Assembly: GCA_023443725.1 (NCBI GenBank)
Contig: JAEZTF010000002.1
Span: forward strand, 1 to 61,421
Source: Candidatus Parcubacteria bacterium
Lineage (GTDB): Bacteria; Patescibacteriota; Microgenomatia; UBA12405
Length of the DNA: 61,421 nt
Reading direction: 5' to 3'
Below are positions 16,258 through 24,828 of the stretch, in pieces. Under the pieces are notes generated by a model, which worked only from the letters and a program-made list of their open reading frames with translations, had not been told where the DNA came from and searched no databases. Within the stretch, counting starts at the first letter, position 1, and every line of letters starts with the position of its first letter. The position numbers and the translations under genes are program-made.

Positions 16258-16608
16258 ATGAGCCAATCATTAGAACTTGCTAGAAAATTATTAAATACTG
16301 AAGTTGACGTTACTGTCGATAGACAGTTAGGTACTTTTCATCCAAAATGGAATTTTAGATACGATGTAAATTATGGATATATTCAAGGAATCATAGCTCC
16401 AGATGGAGAAGAACTTGACGCCTATCTTTTAAAAGTTGATGTTCCTGTTGAAAGATTTTCCGGTCAAGTAGTTGCCATCATCCACAGACTAAAAGATGAT
16501 GATGATAAATTGATTGTTGTTCCAATTAATGAAAGTATTACTGATCATGAAATAGAAGAATCTGTAAAGTTTCAAGAAAAATTTTTCGAACACAAAATAA
16601 TTCGTTGA
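16258..16608 (+). CDS. Small inorganic-pyrophosphatase-like protein
   Basis: 116 residues resembling the short pyrophosphatase-annotated family common in Firmicutes. The recognisable line is VDRQLGTFHPKWN, then VNYGYIQGIIAPDGEELDAY, then VVAIIHRLKDDDDKLIVVP and FQEKFFEHKIIR at the C-terminus. The acidic DGEELDAY stretch corresponds to the metal-binding part of soluble pyrophosphatases (DGDPLD). It would pull biosynthetic reactions forward by hydrolysing pyrophosphate, and it sits between two tRNA synthetase genes, whose reaction makes pyrophosphate. Activity of this short form is inferred. Confidence 0.8.
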   Translation: MSQSLELARKLLNTEVDVTVDRQLGTFHPKWNFRYDVNYGYIQGIIAPDGEELDAYLLKVDVPVERFSGQVVAIIHRLKDDDDKLIVVPINESITDHEIEESVKFQEKFFEHKIIR

Positions 16609-16702
16609 TCTTACGTTTTTTTATTAAGCGGAGATATCACAAAGTGGTAGAGGGGTTTTCTTTTGCGTTTAATTTGCGTGTAATTTTAGTATTTGTTTTT
16701 GT

Positions 16703-16708
16703 TAAAAT
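16703..16708 (+). promoter_or_regulatory. -10 box of serS
   Basis: TAAAAT followed by 10 bases and the ATG at 16719, giving a leader of about 4 bases. It helps to decide against the longer open frame that begins at 16605. Confidence 0.45.
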
Positions 16709-16718
16709 ATCATCAACA

Positions 16719-17987
16719 ATGATTGATATTAATTTATTAAGAAACGATCCTAATCTTGTAAAAACTGCGCTTTCAAACCGTCAAAAAGATTCTAGTGTTG
16801 TTGAAAAAATTTTAGATATAGACAAAAATTTTCGTGAAATTTTATCTCAAGTTGAAAAACTTCGAGCTGATCAAAATAGTATTACTCGTCAATTCAAAGG
16901 CAAACCAACAGAAGATCAATTAAAAGAGGCTACAAGTATTAAAGAAAAATTAAAAACTCTAGAGGCCGAATTAAAAGAAACCGAAACGAAACAAAATTTA
17001 TTACTAGAAGAGATTCCTAATATTCCCGCTGCAGATGTTCCAGTTGGTAAGGATGATAGTGAAAATGTTGTTTATAAAACAGTAGGGGAACCCACTAAAT
17101 TTGATTTTAAACCACTAGACCATGCTGATTTGGGTGAAAAACTTGATATTTTAGATATCAAAAAAGCCGCTGAAGTTTCTGGTAGTCGTTTTGGTTATTT
17201 CAAAGGTCAGGGTGCTGTCCTTGAAATGGCGGTTATGTTTTATGCTTTTCAAAAACTAATTAAAAAAGGTTTTATTGGTATGATTCCACCAGCCATGGTT
17301 AAAGCCGAAAGCGAATGGAAATGTGGTTATGCTTCCAACAAAAATTTATTTAATGCTTATTATTCAGCTCCAGAAGATGATTTAATTTTTATTTCTAGTT
17401 CTGAACATGCTGTTGTTCCATATCATATGGACGAAATTCTAGACTCTACAAAATTACCCTTAAAATACATCAATTTTTCTCCTTGTTTTCGTCGAGAAGC
17501 TGGCACATACGGCAAAGACATGAAAGGTATGCTTCGAGTTCACTTTTTCAATAAAGTAGAAATGAATGTTTTCACTCTTCCTGACTACAAAATTTCTGAT
17601 GATATGTGTTTGGAAATGTTAAGTTACGAAGAAGAACTAATGCAAGAACTTGGTATTCCTTATCAAATAGTCAAAAGTTGTACCGGTGATCTTCCTCAAC
17701 CAAATCGTCGTATGTACGACATCAATTCTTGGTTCCCAGGGCAAAACGCCTATCGTGAAACTCAATCGTGTAGTAATTGTGGTGATTATCAAGCGAGAAG
17801 ATTAAATACCAAAGTAAAAATTAATGGTAAAAATGAATTTGTTCATATTCTCAATGCCACATTAACTGCCGATCGTACTGTTTTGGCTATTATCGAAAAT
17901 CATCAACAAGCCGATGGTAGCATTCTTATTCCCAAAGTCCTTCAACCATATACCAATTTTGATATTATCAAACCCAATATAAGCTAG
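16719..17987 (+). CDS. serS: Serine--tRNA ligase
   Basis: Attaches serine to tRNA-Ser. From ATG 16719 it is 422 residues and begins MIDINLLRNDPNLVK, the standard SerRS start. The frame is open 38 codons further up, but that part is unlike any SerRS. The N-terminal coiled-coil arm (about 25-100) that grips the tRNA long arm is present. The catalytic domain has class II motif 2 FRREAGTYGKDMKGMLRVHF, the serine-specific TQSCSNCGDYQARR and motif 3 NATLTADRTVLAIIENHQ, a variant of the usual NGSGLAVGR also seen in other lineages. A strong terminator follows it. Confidence 0.96.
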   Translation: MIDINLLRNDPNLVKTALSNRQKDSSVVEKILDIDKNFREILSQVEKLRADQNSITRQFKGKPTEDQLKEATSIKEKLKTLEAELKETETKQNLLLEEIPNIPAADVPVGKDDSENVVYKTVGEPTKFDFKPLDHADLGEKLDILDIKKAAEVSGSRFGYFKGQGAVLEMAVMFYAFQKLIKKGFIGMIPPAMVKAESEWKCGYASNKNLFNAYYSAPEDDLIFISSSEHAVVPYHMDEILDSTKLPLKYINFSPCFRREAGTYGKDMKGMLRVHFFNKVEMNVFTLPDYKISDDMCLEMLSYEEELMQELGIPYQIVKSCTGDLPQPNRRMYDINSWFPGQNAYRETQSCSNCGDYQARRLNTKVKINGKNEFVHILNATLTADRTVLAIIENHQQADGSILIPKVLQPYTNFDIIKPNIS

Positions 17988-18001
17988 AGGAGCCACCCTG
18001 T

Positions 18002-18046
18002 CTTCGGTTCCTCTCCCTAAAAGAGGGGAACCGAAGCTCGGTTTTT
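18002..18046 (+). terminator. Intrinsic terminator between serS and secA
   Basis: CTTCGGTTCC pairs with GGAACCGAAG; with one G-U pair and further matches the stem reaches about 14 base pairs (18002-18036). TTTTT follows at 18042-18046. A second, exclusive hairpin, AACCGA-AGC-TCGGTT, uses the 3' arm and runs straight into the T-tract. It ends the serS transcript just before the secA -10 box. Confidence 0.8.
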
Positions 18047-18050
18047 ACGA

Positions 18051-18056
18051 TATAAT
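18051..18056 (+). promoter_or_regulatory. -10 box of secA, leaderless
   Basis: TATAAT followed by exactly 6 bases and the ATG at 18063, immediately after the serS terminator. The transcript should begin at the start codon. Confidence 0.65.
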
Positions 18057-18062
18057 TAACCT

Positions 18063-20732
18063 ATGTTTAATTTCTTAAAAAATTTTTTTGATGAAAACGT
18101 CAAACGAATCAAGTCTTATCAAAAAATTGTCGACCAAATAAATTCTTTGGAAGAAAAAATATCCAAATTAACCGATAAAGAGTTATCTCAAAAAACTGAA
18201 TATTTTAAAGAGCAATTAAGCAAAGGAAAAACTTTAAATGATATTCTTCCAGAAAGTTTTGCTGTAGTTCGAGAAGCTATCAAAAGAACAATTGGCGAAA
18301 GAGCCTATGATGTTCAATTAATGTCAGCTATTACTCTTCATCAAGGAGCTATCGCTGAACAACGAACTGGAGAAGGTAAAACTCATTCTGTTGTTTTTCC
18401 AGCTTATTTAAATGCTCTTACCGGTCGTGGGGTTCACATTGTTACTCCAAATGATTATCTTACTCGTGTTGGTGCTGGTTGGTATCCAAAAGCTTTAAAT
18501 CTTCTTGGTATTTCTACTTCCTGTATTGTTCATGAACAATCATTTATATTAGATCCATCTTTTACTGATGAATCAGAAAAAATTGATGATCGTTTAGCTC
18601 ATCTTCGTCCTGTTTCTCGTCAAGAAGCTTATCAAGCCGATGTTACTTATGGTACCAATAATGAATTTGGTTTCGATTATCTTCGCGATCATATGGCTTC
18701 TAGTCAAGATCAAGTCGTTCAACGACCTCATCATTTTGCTATTGTCGATGAAGTTGATTTTGTTTTAATTGATGAAGCTCGAACTCCTCTTATTATTTCT
18801 TCTCCAAACAATTCTCCTGTCGACAAATATTACAAATTCGCTCAGATTGCTTCTCAACTTCAACCCACTGATTACGTCATCGATGAAAAATCTCGATCAG
18901 CCACATTATCAGAATATGGTATTCGCAAAGTTGAGAGAATTTTAAATGTCAAGAATCTTTACGAGGAATCTTTCGAAACAATTCACTATATCGAAAATGC
19001 TATCAAAGCTCAAGCTTTATTTCATAAAGACAAAGATTATGTTGTCAAAGACAATGAAGTAATTATCGTTGATGAATTTACTGGTCGTATGATGAACGGT
19101 CGTCGTTGGTCAGATGGACTTCATCAAGCCGTTGAAGCAAAAGAAAATGTTCCAGTTCAACGAGAATCTCAAACTTGGGCAACTATCACTTTTCAAAATT
19201 ATTTTAGATTATATGAAAAATTAGCCGGTATGACAGGTACTGCCATCACCGAAGCTGAAGAATTTAAAAAAATCTACGATTTAGATGTGGTTACCATTCC
19301 TACACATAAAACAATTCAAAGAATAGACGAACATGATTTAATTTTCAAAACTCAAAGATCAAAATATGCCGCCATTGCTAATTTAGTTGAAGAAATAAAT
19401 AAAAAAGGTCAACCAATTTTAATTGGCACCACCTCAATCGAAAAAAATGAAATTATTTCTTCATTACTTCGTAAAAAAGGATTACATCATCAAGTTTTAA
19501 ACGCTAAAAATCACCGTTCAGAAGCAGAAATTATTTCTAAAGCTGGTAAAAAAGGTGCTATTACTGTCGCTACTAATATGGCTGGTCGTGGAGTCGATAT
19601 TATTTTAGGTGGTCCTAAAGATGGAGCTGATAAAAAAGTTTGGTCAAAAGAACATCAAGAAGTAATTGATCTTGGAGGTTTATATGTTATTGGTACCGAA
19701 CGTCACGAGTCACGTCGTATTGACAATCAGCTTCGTGGTCGTGCTGGTCGTCAAGGTGATCCAGGTTGTTCTCAATTTTATATTGCTCTGGATGACGATA
19801 TTATGCGTGTTTTTGGTGGTGAAAAAATTAGCTCTCTTATGGAACGTTTCAATATGCCCGAAGATACCCCATTAACTCATCCATTAGTTTCCAAAGTTAT
19901 CGAACAAATTCAGGTTAAAGTTGAAGGTTTTAATTTTGATGCTCGTAAAAATTTGGTCGAATACGATGACGTTATCAATAAACAAAGAAAAATTATTTAT
20001 CAACTTCGAGATCAAACGTTATTAAATCAATCAAAAGATCCTGAAGTTAACAAACAAAATGTTTTTAGCTATATCGAAAAGCAAATTAATTCTATCGTTA
20101 ATATCAATACTAACTATGAAACTGGCAAACCAGATTTTGAAAAAATAACTCTAGAGTTTTCTGAAATTTTACCTATTTCTTCCTCAGATAGACAAAAACT
20201 TAAATCAGATTTAGAAAAATCTGATCAACCACAAAAAGTTTTAATCGATTTATTAGAAAAACAATGGCAAAGTCGTGTTTCTTTTTTTGGTGCTGAAATT
20301 GCCAATGCTATTTTAAGTTTTGCTATTATTTCTACTCTTGATCCTCTTTGGGTAGATCATTTAACCGCTCTTGATGATCTTCGAGATGGGGTCAGACTTC
20401 GTGGTTATGCTCAAAAAGATCCTTTAATTGAATATCGTAAAGAAGGTTATGAAATGTTTCAAAATCTATTAACTCAATTCGAATACAATCTAACTAGAAA
20501 ATTGTTTAGATTAGAACCAGTTGCTCCGACCGAAAGTTCTCCAAAAAATGTTAATGAAGGTAGAGGAGATTCTATGGCTAATTTACCAACGGAAAATAAA
20601 TCAGTTGATGAAGATGTAAAATTACCACCAAAACAAACTACTATTCATAGCCAAAAAGTTGGTCGTAATGATCCTTGCCCTTGTGGTTCTGGTAAAAAAT
20701 ATAAACAATGTTGTTATCCAAAATTCGGTTAA
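18063..20732 (+). CDS. secA: Protein translocase ATPase SecA
   Basis: The motor that pushes preproteins through SecYEG. At 889 residues it has the usual length and order: Walker A TGEGKT at 102-107 within AEQRTGEGKTHS, FGFDYLRDHM, the DEAD-box-like VDEVDFVLIDEARTPL, the preprotein cross-linking region, GTTSIEKNE and ATNMAGRGVDIILGG in the second nucleotide-binding fold, and QLRGRAGRQGDPG. It ends in a complete zinc SEC-C motif, CPCGSGKKYKQCC (872-884), for SecB or ribosome contact. Its stop codon forms half of the -10 box of the next gene. Confidence 0.98.
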   Translation: MFNFLKNFFDENVKRIKSYQKIVDQINSLEEKISKLTDKELSQKTEYFKEQLSKGKTLNDILPESFAVVREAIKRTIGERAYDVQLMSAITLHQGAIAEQRTGEGKTHSVVFPAYLNALTGRGVHIVTPNDYLTRVGAGWYPKALNLLGISTSCIVHEQSFILDPSFTDESEKIDDRLAHLRPVSRQEAYQADVTYGTNNEFGFDYLRDHMASSQDQVVQRPHHFAIVDEVDFVLIDEARTPLIISSPNNSPVDKYYKFAQIASQLQPTDYVIDEKSRSATLSEYGIRKVERILNVKNLYEESFETIHYIENAIKAQALFHKDKDYVVKDNEVIIVDEFTGRMMNGRRWSDGLHQAVEAKENVPVQRESQTWATITFQNYFRLYEKLAGMTGTAITEAEEFKKIYDLDVVTIPTHKTIQRIDEHDLIFKTQRSKYAAIANLVEEINKKGQPILIGTTSIEKNEIISSLLRKKGLHHQVLNAKNHRSEAEIISKAGKKGAITVATNMAGRGVDIILGGPKDGADKKVWSKEHQEVIDLGGLYVIGTERHESRRIDNQLRGRAGRQGDPGCSQFYIALDDDIMRVFGGEKISSLMERFNMPEDTPLTHPLVSKVIEQIQVKVEGFNFDARKNLVEYDDVINKQRKIIYQLRDQTLLNQSKDPEVNKQNVFSYIEKQINSIVNINTNYETGKPDFEKITLEFSEILPISSSDRQKLKSDLEKSDQPQKVLIDLLEKQWQSRVSFFGAEIANAILSFAIISTLDPLWVDHLTALDDLRDGVRLRGYAQKDPLIEYRKEGYEMFQNLLTQFEYNLTRKLFRLEPVAPTESSPKNVNEGRGDSMANLPTENKSVDEDVKLPPKQTTIHSQKVGRNDPCPCGSGKKYKQCCYPKFG

Positions 20733-20735
20733 AAT
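20730..20735 (+). promoter_or_regulatory. -10 box overlapping the secA stop codon
   Basis: TAAAAT whose TAA is the secA stop. It is followed by 5 bases and the ATG at 20741. Confidence 0.4.
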
Positions 20736-20740
20736 AAATT

Positions 20741-21760
20741 ATGAATTTAAAAATTGTTGGTAAAAAGATTTGGAAAGAAATTAATCGTGCTAATAATATT
20801 CTTCTAACCATCCATGCTGGTCCAGATGCTGATTCGGTTGGTTCCAATTTAGCTCTTTATTACGTCCTCAAAAAAATGGGTAAAAATGTTTGTCTTATTC
20901 AAGGCGATTCAGAATTACCACCAAATCTAAAAACTATACCTGGGACTGATAAAATTTTCCCAAAAAATATTTTTCAAATTGACTTAAATCAATTTGATCT
21001 TTTTCTAATTCTCGATTCTTCATCTCCTAGTCAAATATCTCGACTCGGTAAAATTACTTTTCCCAAAAAACTAAAGACAATCATTATAGATCATCATCAG
21101 AGTAGTGAAAAATTTGCTCAAATAAATCTTGTCATGCCAAAATATTCTTCAACTTGCCAAGTAATCTATGATCTTCTTCAAAACCAAAAAATAAAAATTG
21201 ACAAGAATATGGCTGCTGGTCTTTTTATTGGTATTTATACCGATACTGGAGCATTCAAATATTTCAATCCAACTTATAAAATATTTGATATTGCTGGTAA
21301 ATTAGGTAAGATTTATCCAAAATTTCCTGAACTTATTTTTGGAATTGAAAATAATGATAGCCCAGATCGTATTAAATTAATTTCTTATCTTCTTTCATCA
21401 GTCAAAAATTATTGTTCAGATCATATTGCCATTGCTTCTATCTCTAGTGAAGAGATTCAAAAAAATCATATTGATATCAACACTCTTAATGGGTATTCCG
21501 ATGTCACTAACATGCTCAAGTCTGTTGTTGGTTGGGATATTGCTATGACTATGATTGAATTTCAACCAGGTACTATTAGAATCAACTTTAGAACTAGAGA
21601 TTCTAATAAATATGATTTATCAAGAATCGCTACCGCTACTGGCAGTGGTGGTGGTCATAAAGCCGCCGCTGGCGCCACTATTAGTAATAAATCTATCTCC
21701 GAGGCTACTGAATTTATATTAAGTATTATCAAAAAACTTTACCCAAAAATAGACAAATAA
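20741..21760 (+). CDS. nrnA: DHH/DHHA1 phosphoesterase, NrnA-like (oligoribonuclease / pAp phosphatase)
   Basis: 339 residues. The DHH domain has HAGPDADSVGS at 25-35 (usual form H.NPDGDAIGS), LILDSSSPSQ with an Asp, the signature IIDHHQS near 117-123, and YTDTGAF. The DHHA1 substrate domain ends with GSGGGHKAAAGA (GGGH at 303-306). NrnA proteins degrade 2-5-nucleotide RNAs and dephosphorylate pAp, using manganese. The family assignment is firm; the exact substrate is inferred. The HIT gene starts 3 bases after its stop. Confidence 0.9.
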   Translation: MNLKIVGKKIWKEINRANNILLTIHAGPDADSVGSNLALYYVLKKMGKNVCLIQGDSELPPNLKTIPGTDKIFPKNIFQIDLNQFDLFLILDSSSPSQISRLGKITFPKKLKTIIIDHHQSSEKFAQINLVMPKYSSTCQVIYDLLQNQKIKIDKNMAAGLFIGIYTDTGAFKYFNPTYKIFDIAGKLGKIYPKFPELIFGIENNDSPDRIKLISYLLSSVKNYCSDHIAIASISSEEIQKNHIDINTLNGYSDVTNMLKSVVGWDIAMTMIEFQPGTIRINFRTRDSNKYDLSRIATATGSGGGHKAAAGATISNKSISEATEFILSIIKKLYPKIDK

Positions 21761-21763
21761 ATT

Positions 21764-22174
21764 ATGGACGATTGTATTTTTTGCAAAATTATAAAAGGGG
21801 AGATTCCTTGTCAAAAAGTATATGAAGATGAAAATTTTTTGGCTTTTTTAGATATCAATCCAATTAATTTAGGTCATACTCTTCTTGTTCCAAAAAAACA
21901 TTATCGTTGGGTTTATGATATCCCAGAGTTTGGTGAGTTTAATCAAGTTGCTCAAAAAATTGCCCTAGCTATTACTAAATCTGACTTAAAACCTAATTTT
22001 GTAACCTTTTTAACTGTTGGAGAAGATGTAGCTCATGCTCATATTCATATTATTCCAAGAAATTACGGTGATTCTTTCAAGCAAGGATTAACCTTAATTT
22101 CTCATTATAAAACTTCAAACGAAGAATTGGAAAAAACAGCCTCTATAATTAGTTCCCAGATCTCTGAGATCTAA
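21764..22174 (+). CDS. HIT-family nucleotide hydrolase/transferase
   Basis: 136 residues starting MDDCIFCKIIKGEIP, the usual bacterial HIT start with zinc ligands C4 and C7. The catalytic triad motif is HAHIHIIPR (H91, H93, H95). HIT proteins hydrolyse nucleoside phosphoramidates, dinucleoside polyphosphates or similar compounds; the substrate is not set by sequence. It follows the NrnA-like gene closely, suggesting joint transcription. Its last 26 bases overlap the end of typA on the other strand, with no terminator visible. Confidence 0.93.
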   Translation: MDDCIFCKIIKGEIPCQKVYEDENFLAFLDINPINLGHTLLVPKKHYRWVYDIPEFGEFNQVAQKIALAITKSDLKPNFVTFLTVGEDVAHAHIHIIPRNYGDSFKQGLTLISHYKTSNEELEKTASIISSQISEI

Positions 22175-23990
22175 CTCGATCTACTTTAGTCAAAAGTTTC
22201 TTTCTTAATCTAATATTTTCTGGAGTTACATCAATAAGTTCATCGCTATTAATAAAGTCCAAACATTCTTCCAAAGAATATTTTACTGCTGGGGCCAAAA
22301 TAATATTGTCATCGTTTCCAGCAGATCGAGTATTAGTTAAATGTTTCCCTTTACAAATATTAATTTCCAAATCATCCACCACTGGTCTAAAACCAACTAT
22401 TTGACCCTCATAAACTTTCTCATTAGGATTTACAAAAGTAATACCTCTTTTTTGAGCTAAGTCTAAGCCATAAGATAATGCTTTGCCCGATTCAAAGGCA
22501 ATCATTACTCCATTTCTTTCTTTTTTATTATCTTCTTGTTTTGGTTCATATCCCAAAAACAAAGTATTTATTGATACCATTCCTTTAGTCTCTGTCATTA
22601 AGGCACTTCGTAAACCTAAACCATTTTTTTCACTGATTTTATAAGTCATTTTAGTACCAACTTTATCATCGGTTTGCATATCCAACATTTCTCCTTTTCT
22701 TTTTCCCATTTCTGAAGTTATTACTCCCACATATTCTTCTGGAGTAATAATAGTTAGTTCATTAATTGGTTCGTGAACTTTTCCATCAATAGTTTTTAAA
22801 ATGACTTCTGGTTTACCTACTTCCATTGCATAGCCTTCTCTTCTTAACTTTTCGATTAAAATAGCTAAATGCATTTCACCTCGGCCAGACACTAAGACTC
22901 TGATACCATCAGTTGGATCATCTTCAATTTTTAAACCCAAATTTGTTTCTACTTCTTGTCTCAATCTTTCTTTAAGTTCACGACTAGTCAAAAATCTAGA
23001 TTCATCTCTAGCAAACATCCCTGTATTAGGGCCAAAGCTTGCTTTAAGAGTTGGTTCAGCCACTTCAATAGTAGGCAAAGCCACTTGATAATTTATCGAA
23101 CTTAAAGTTTGGCCAATTTCAATATCGGGAATTCCTGATAAATAAACTATTTCACCACTAGCAGCTTGGTCTATTTCAACTTTCGTAATTCCTTCATTAA
23201 CATACATTTTTTCTATTCTAAAATTTCCCATTACTTTTTGATCTGGCTTAACCATTGAAACAAAGTCACCTTTTTTAATCAATCCCTGATGAATTCTTCC
23301 CAAAGCTAATCTACCTAAATATTCGTTTTTTTCAAAAGCCGAGACTAATAATTGAAATGGCTTATCGATATCTTTTTGGGCACTAGGAATGTATTTTAAA
23401 ATAGTTTCAAAAAGTGGTTCCATATTACCTGGAGTTTCCATGGAATCAGGCATTTCTAAAAATGTCTTTCCATCTCTACCTACGGCATAAATAATTGGGA
23501 AATCTAGCAAATCTGGATCATCAGCCAGGGATAAAAATAAATTTTCAGTATCTGAAACTACTTCTTTAACTCGCTCGTCTTTTCGATCAATCTTATTAAT
23601 TACCAAAATTACTTTTAATTTATAGTCCAAAGCTCTTTTTAAGACAAACTTGGTTTGAGACAGAGGTCCTTCTGCAGCATCTACAATCAACAATACTCCA
23701 TCAGCCATATTCAAAACTCTTTCTACTTCACCACCAAAATCAGCATGTCCAGGAGTGTCAATGATATTTATTTTTGTATCTTTATAAAAAACTGAAGTAT
23801 TTTTAGACAAAATAGTAATTCCTTTTTCTCTTTCCAAATCATTACTATCCATGATTCGGTCCATTTTCATTTCTTCCTGGTTATCTCTAAAAGTGTTGGT
23901 TTGTTTCAATAAGGCATCCACTAAAGTTGTTTTACCATGGTCTACATGGGCGATTACAGCAACATTTCTTATATCTGTCATTTTGGGCAT
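22149..23990 (-). CDS. typA: Translational GTPase TypA/BipA
   Basis: A ribosome-associated GTPase of 613 residues used under stress and cold and in ribosome assembly. G1 is AHVDHGKTT, switch I REKGITIL, G3 DTPGHADFGGEVER and G4 NKIDRKDER. Domain II follows (FEKNEYLGRLALGRIHQG), then the EF-G-like domains III and V (RGEMHLAILIEKLRREG, EPINELTIITPEEY) and the TypA-specific C-terminal domain ending in TKVDRVRSQ. Three in-frame ATGs lie at 23996, 23990 and 23981. ATG 23990 is chosen because it lies 6 bases after TAGAAT; the one at 23996 abuts that box. Confidence 0.96.
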   Translation of the reverse strand: MPKMTDIRNVAVIAHVDHGKTTLVDALLKQTNTFRDNQEEMKMDRIMDSNDLEREKGITILSKNTSVFYKDTKINIIDTPGHADFGGEVERVLNMADGVLLIVDAAEGPLSQTKFVLKRALDYKLKVILVINKIDRKDERVKEVVSDTENLFLSLADDPDLLDFPIIYAVGRDGKTFLEMPDSMETPGNMEPLFETILKYIPSAQKDIDKPFQLLVSAFEKNEYLGRLALGRIHQGLIKKGDFVSMVKPDQKVMGNFRIEKMYVNEGITKVEIDQAASGEIVYLSGIPDIEIGQTLSSINYQVALPTIEVAEPTLKASFGPNTGMFARDESRFLTSRELKERLRQEVETNLGLKIEDDPTDGIRVLVSGRGEMHLAILIEKLRREGYAMEVGKPEVILKTIDGKVHEPINELTIITPEEYVGVITSEMGKRKGEMLDMQTDDKVGTKMTYKISEKNGLGLRSALMTETKGMVSINTLFLGYEPKQEDNKKERNGVMIAFESGKALSYGLDLAQKRGITFVNPNEKVYEGQIVGFRPVVDDLEINICKGKHLTNTRSAGNDDNIILAPAVKYSLEECLDFINSDELIDVTPENIRLRKKLLTKVDRVRSQRSGN

Positions 23991-23996
23991 TCGCAT

Positions 23997-24002
23997 ATTC
24001 TA
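23997..24002 (-). promoter_or_regulatory. -10 box of typA
   Basis: On the minus strand TAGAAT is followed by 6 bases and then ATG at 23990, giving a leaderless transcript. Confidence 0.45.
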
Positions 24003-24050
24003 CTACAAGATCAAAATTAATCAATCATTAGGCTTTATTTAAAAAACAGC

Positions 24051-24056
24051 TATAAT
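24051..24056 (+). promoter_or_regulatory. -10 box of the C39-like gene, leaderless
   Basis: TATAAT followed by exactly 6 bases and the ATG at 24063. Confidence 0.6.
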
Positions 24057-24062
24057 AAAATT

Positions 24063-24824
24063 ATGTTCAAGAAAATCGGCCTTTTTTTACTTATTATTTT
24101 GATTTTTTTATTTCTTATTTTTAGAAAAAATATATTTATTTCACCCAAAGTTGAAAACAAAATAAACGAAGTAAAAAATACAGTTGAAAATATTCAAGAA
24201 ACTATTGTTCCGAAACCAACCAAGATTCTAGATACAGGTTTACCCAACAAACACTTAATCAAAACCACTTTTATTCCTCAATCACCCGAGCAAAATTGGG
24301 ATCAACCTTGGCAAGATGCTTGTGAAGAAGCTGCCATTCTTACTGTAAATTATTTTTATAAAAATCAAAAACCAGATACTTCTACTATTAGAGATGATAT
24401 CTTAAAAATGATTGAATTTGAAAATAGTCAAAATTTTACTCATGACATGAACATAGACCAGATGGTTTTGGTGGCTCAAGAATATTTAAATTTCAAGACA
24501 AAAATAATTGATAATCCTACGGTTGAAGATATAAAAAAATATATTTCACAAGATATACCAATAATTGTTCCTGCTAATGGAAAAACTTTGTATCAAGAAA
24601 ACAAACATTTTACTCACGGTGGTCCTTATTATCACAATTTGACCATTTTAGGTTACGATGACGACAAAAAGCAATTTACAGTTCACGATGTCGGTACTAA
24701 ATCAGGTGCATATTTTAAATATTCATATCAACTATTAATAGATAGTATCCATGACTTTCCAGAATCAAAAAACAAAGAAGATATTAACACTGGTTCTAAA
24801 AGAGTCCTTATTTTGTTAAAATAA
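24063..24824 (+). CDS. Membrane-anchored C39-like cysteine peptidase
   Basis: 253 residues with one N-terminal membrane anchor (about 5-20) and a short coiled stretch. An extracytoplasmic papain-like domain of the C39-like family follows. The catalytic Cys87 lies in WQDACEEAAILTV after FIPQSPEQNWDQPWQ, and the His is H191 in GGPYYHNLTILGYDD, with D209 in FTVHDVGTKSG as the third member. The triad is complete. This family includes bacteriocin-leader-type and wall-associated proteases; no transporter is fused here, so a general envelope role is more likely. It is the first of a run of four small envelope genes. Confidence 0.8.
   Translation: MFKKIGLFLLIILIFLFLIFRKNIFISPKVENKINEVKNTVENIQETIVPKPTKILDTGLPNKHLIKTTFIPQSPEQNWDQPWQDACEEAAILTVNYFYKNQKPDTSTIRDDILKMIEFENSQNFTHDMNIDQMVLVAQEYLNFKTKIIDNPTVEDIKKYISQDIPIIVPANGKTLYQENKHFTHGGPYYHNLTILGYDDDKKQFTVHDVGTKSGAYFKYSYQLLIDSIHDFPESKNKEDINTGSKRVLILLK
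24817..24822 (+). promoter_or_regulatory. -10 box of the cyclophilin gene at the upstream stop
   Basis: TAAAAT ends on the first base of the C39-like gene's TAA stop and is followed by exactly 6 bases and the ATG at 24829. Confidence 0.45.
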
Positions 24825-24828
24825 ACTC

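Noticed and set aside
16628..16660. Stretch before serS looks like the 5' half of a tRNA (GCGGAGATATC with AGTGGTAGAG as in a D-arm)
   Set aside because: No pairing 3' acceptor half, anticodon stem or T-arm with TTCGA follows within tRNA distance, and the D-stem pairs poorly. At most a chance match or an old remnant.
16605..16718. N-terminal extension of 38 residues on serS
   Set aside because: Not like any SerRS, contains the tRNA-like stretch and the -10 box, and the standard SerRS start is at 16719.
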